Origin: Psychrobacter sp. AH5
GTDB taxonomy: Bacteria > Pseudomonadota > Gammaproteobacteria > Pseudomonadales > Moraxellaceae
Direction of reading: 5' to 3'
Length of the DNA: 64,000 bases
Assembly: GCF_040371085.1 (NCBI RefSeq)
Contig: NZ_JAMBMT010000001.1
Coordinates: forward strand, 372,001-436,000
Shown here: positions 63,148-64,000 of the stretch, one piece after another
Position numbering within the stretch: the stretch's first letter is position 1
Layout of the letters: each line of letters opens with the position of its first letter
Translations under genes and position numbers: made by a program
Notes under the pieces: model-generated
What the model saw: the letters and a program-made list of their open reading frames with translations, nothing else
The model's database searches: none
What the model was told of the DNA's origin: nothing

Positions 63148-63678
63148 ATGTCTAAGCCTGCTGCTGAATTTATCCCGCTTAATATCGCTATTTTGACGGT
63201 TTCTGATAGCCGTACTATCGCTGAGGACAGCTCAGGACAGTATCTAGTCGATGAGTTAAAAGCGGCCGGTCATCATCTGGCAGATCGTCAATTGATCAAA
63301 GATGATATCTATCAAATCAGAGCGGTTATCAGTGGCTGGATAGCAGACCCTACTATCCATGCGGTAATCACTACCGGCGGCACGGGTTTTTATATCAGAG
63401 ACAGTATGCCAGAGGCGGTCGGCGTCTTGTTCGATAAGTCGATTGATGGTTTTGGCGAGATGTTTCGTTTGCTCTCAAAAGACGATATCGGCATGTCGAC
63501 GGTGCAGTCGCGCGCGGTAGCTGGCATGGCCAATGGTACGGGTATATTCTGTCTGCCAGGATCTACGGGTGCTTGCCGTACCGGTTGGAGCGATATCTTA
63601 AAAGAGCAGTTCGATAATCGTACTCGTCCTTGCAACTTTGTGCCGCATTTTATGCGCGTTAATCCTAGCCATGGTTAA
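63148..63678 (+). CDS. moaB2: Molybdopterin adenylyltransferase MoaB/Mog type (copy 2)
   Basis: 176 residues, the same length as copy 1 and differing at about 20 positions by eye. Motifs LTVSDSRT, VITTGGTGFYIRDSMPEA and LPGSTGACRTGW are all kept. AAGGATTATCC before the ATG is retained although the IS1595 copy ends only 27 bp upstream. It may depend on read-through or a promoter in or next to the IS. Confidence 0.93.
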   Translation: MSKPAAEFIPLNIAILTVSDSRTIAEDSSGQYLVDELKAAGHHLADRQLIKDDIYQIRAVISGWIADPTIHAVITTGGTGFYIRDSMPEAVGVLFDKSIDGFGEMFRLLSKDDIGMSTVQSRAVAGMANGTGIFCLPGSTGACRTGWSDILKEQFDNRTRPCNFVPHFMRVNPSHG

Positions 63679-63730
63679 ACCGTTTATAAAAGGTTTAGAG
63701 CGTTTGATTCATTTAAATAAGGATGCAATT

Positions 63731-64000
63731 TTGATAGCAAATTTGGCAGGAATCGTTATCCTAGCAGGCGGCGCTTCTCGCCGTATGGGTACATCCAAAG
63801 CCGAGCTGATTTTGCCGAGTGGCGAGCGCTTACTTGACTATCATGTACGCCAAGCGCTTAAGCTTTTGACCGCTAATACAAGCGTAGCTGATAAAAGCAT
63901 ACCTATTATGATTGCCGATAATGGCCGCGGTTTTTTAGTCGATAAGACGCAATTAGCAGAGGCAAAGACGCCTATTTGCCATATCACCGATTATGATTCT
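63731..64000 (+). CDS. mobA: Mo-cofactor guanylyltransferase MobA (5' part)
   Basis: The reading frame is open to the window end. It carries the nucleotide-binding loop IVILAGGASRRMGTSKAEL of MobA, which adds GMP to Mo-molybdopterin; the resulting bis(MGD) is what NarG and TorA use. A TTG at 63731 has AAGGA 7 bp upstream and gives a normal-length N-terminus. An ATG at 63671 in the same frame overlaps the moaB2 stop and would add 20 residues. The C-terminal part lies outside. Confidence 0.88.
   Translation, partial: MIANLAGIVILAGGASRRMGTSKAELILPSGERLLDYHVRQALKLLTANTSVADKSIPIMIADNGRGFLVDKTQLAEAKTPICHITDYDS

Overview
The window reads as chromosomal DNA of a gammaproteobacterium of the Moraxellaceae, most like Psychrobacter. 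That is an inference from protein style, a GC content a little over 40 percent and gene order; no rRNA or marker gene is present to prove it. Coding density is high and I see no prophage, CRISPR array, tRNA or rRNA.

Layout. (1) 1-4.8 kb: the end of a MoxR ATPase gene, a DUF58 protein and a TgpA-type membrane transglutaminase in one operon, facing a tandem universal stress protein. (2) 5.06-5.2 kb: a 46-residue protein with ten cysteines, metallothionein-like, with its own ribosome site and terminator. (3) 5.5-11.5 kb, minus strand: a PaoABC-type molybdenum aldehyde oxidoreductase with its XdhC chaperone and MocA cytidylyltransferase. (4) 11.8-20.5 kb: a catabolic cluster (RidA, aldehyde dehydrogenase, M19-like protein, BCCT transporter, two unrecognised proteins) next to a divergent LysR regulator. 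(5) 20.7-24.6 kb: DUF305 lipoprotein, acyl-CoA ligase, acyltransferase. (6) 25-44.5 kb: a nitrate respiration island: narK1, narXL (opposite strand), narK2, narGHJI, flavohemoglobin hmp, a parvulin, and a first molybdenum-cofactor (Moco) set moeA1-moaA1-moaB1-moaD. (7) 44.5-46.7 kb: hemerythrin-like and zinc-metallopeptidase-like genes and a decayed IS5-type element. (8) 46.7-50.2 kb: a YdeP-type molybdo-oxidoreductase with FdhD. (9) 50.5-59.5 kb: ccmF-ccmI and a torE-torC-torA-torD trimethylamine N-oxide (TMAO) respiration operon. (10) 59.5-64 kb: a second Moco set moeA2-moaA2-[IS1595]-moaB2-mobA, cut by the window end.

The common thread is molybdenum. Four Mo enzymes (PaoABC, NarGHI, YdeP, TorA) lie with their maturation factors (XdhC, MocA, NarJ, FdhD, TorD) and two paralogous Moco biosynthesis cassettes. 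Regulation can be partly read: 16-bp inverted repeats matching the NarL 7-2-7 arrangement lie upstream of narK1, narK2, narG, moaA1 and moaA2, and the encoded NarL keeps the DNA-contacting helix of the E. coli protein. An NsrR-type 11-1-11 operator lies directly before hmp.

Less explained parts: the metallothionein-like gene, the RidA/ALDH/M19/BCCT cluster with two unknown proteins and an M19-like enzyme that lacks key metal ligands, the ccmF-ccmI pair without ccmG or ccmH, and a conserved 19-nt leader element before both moaA genes.
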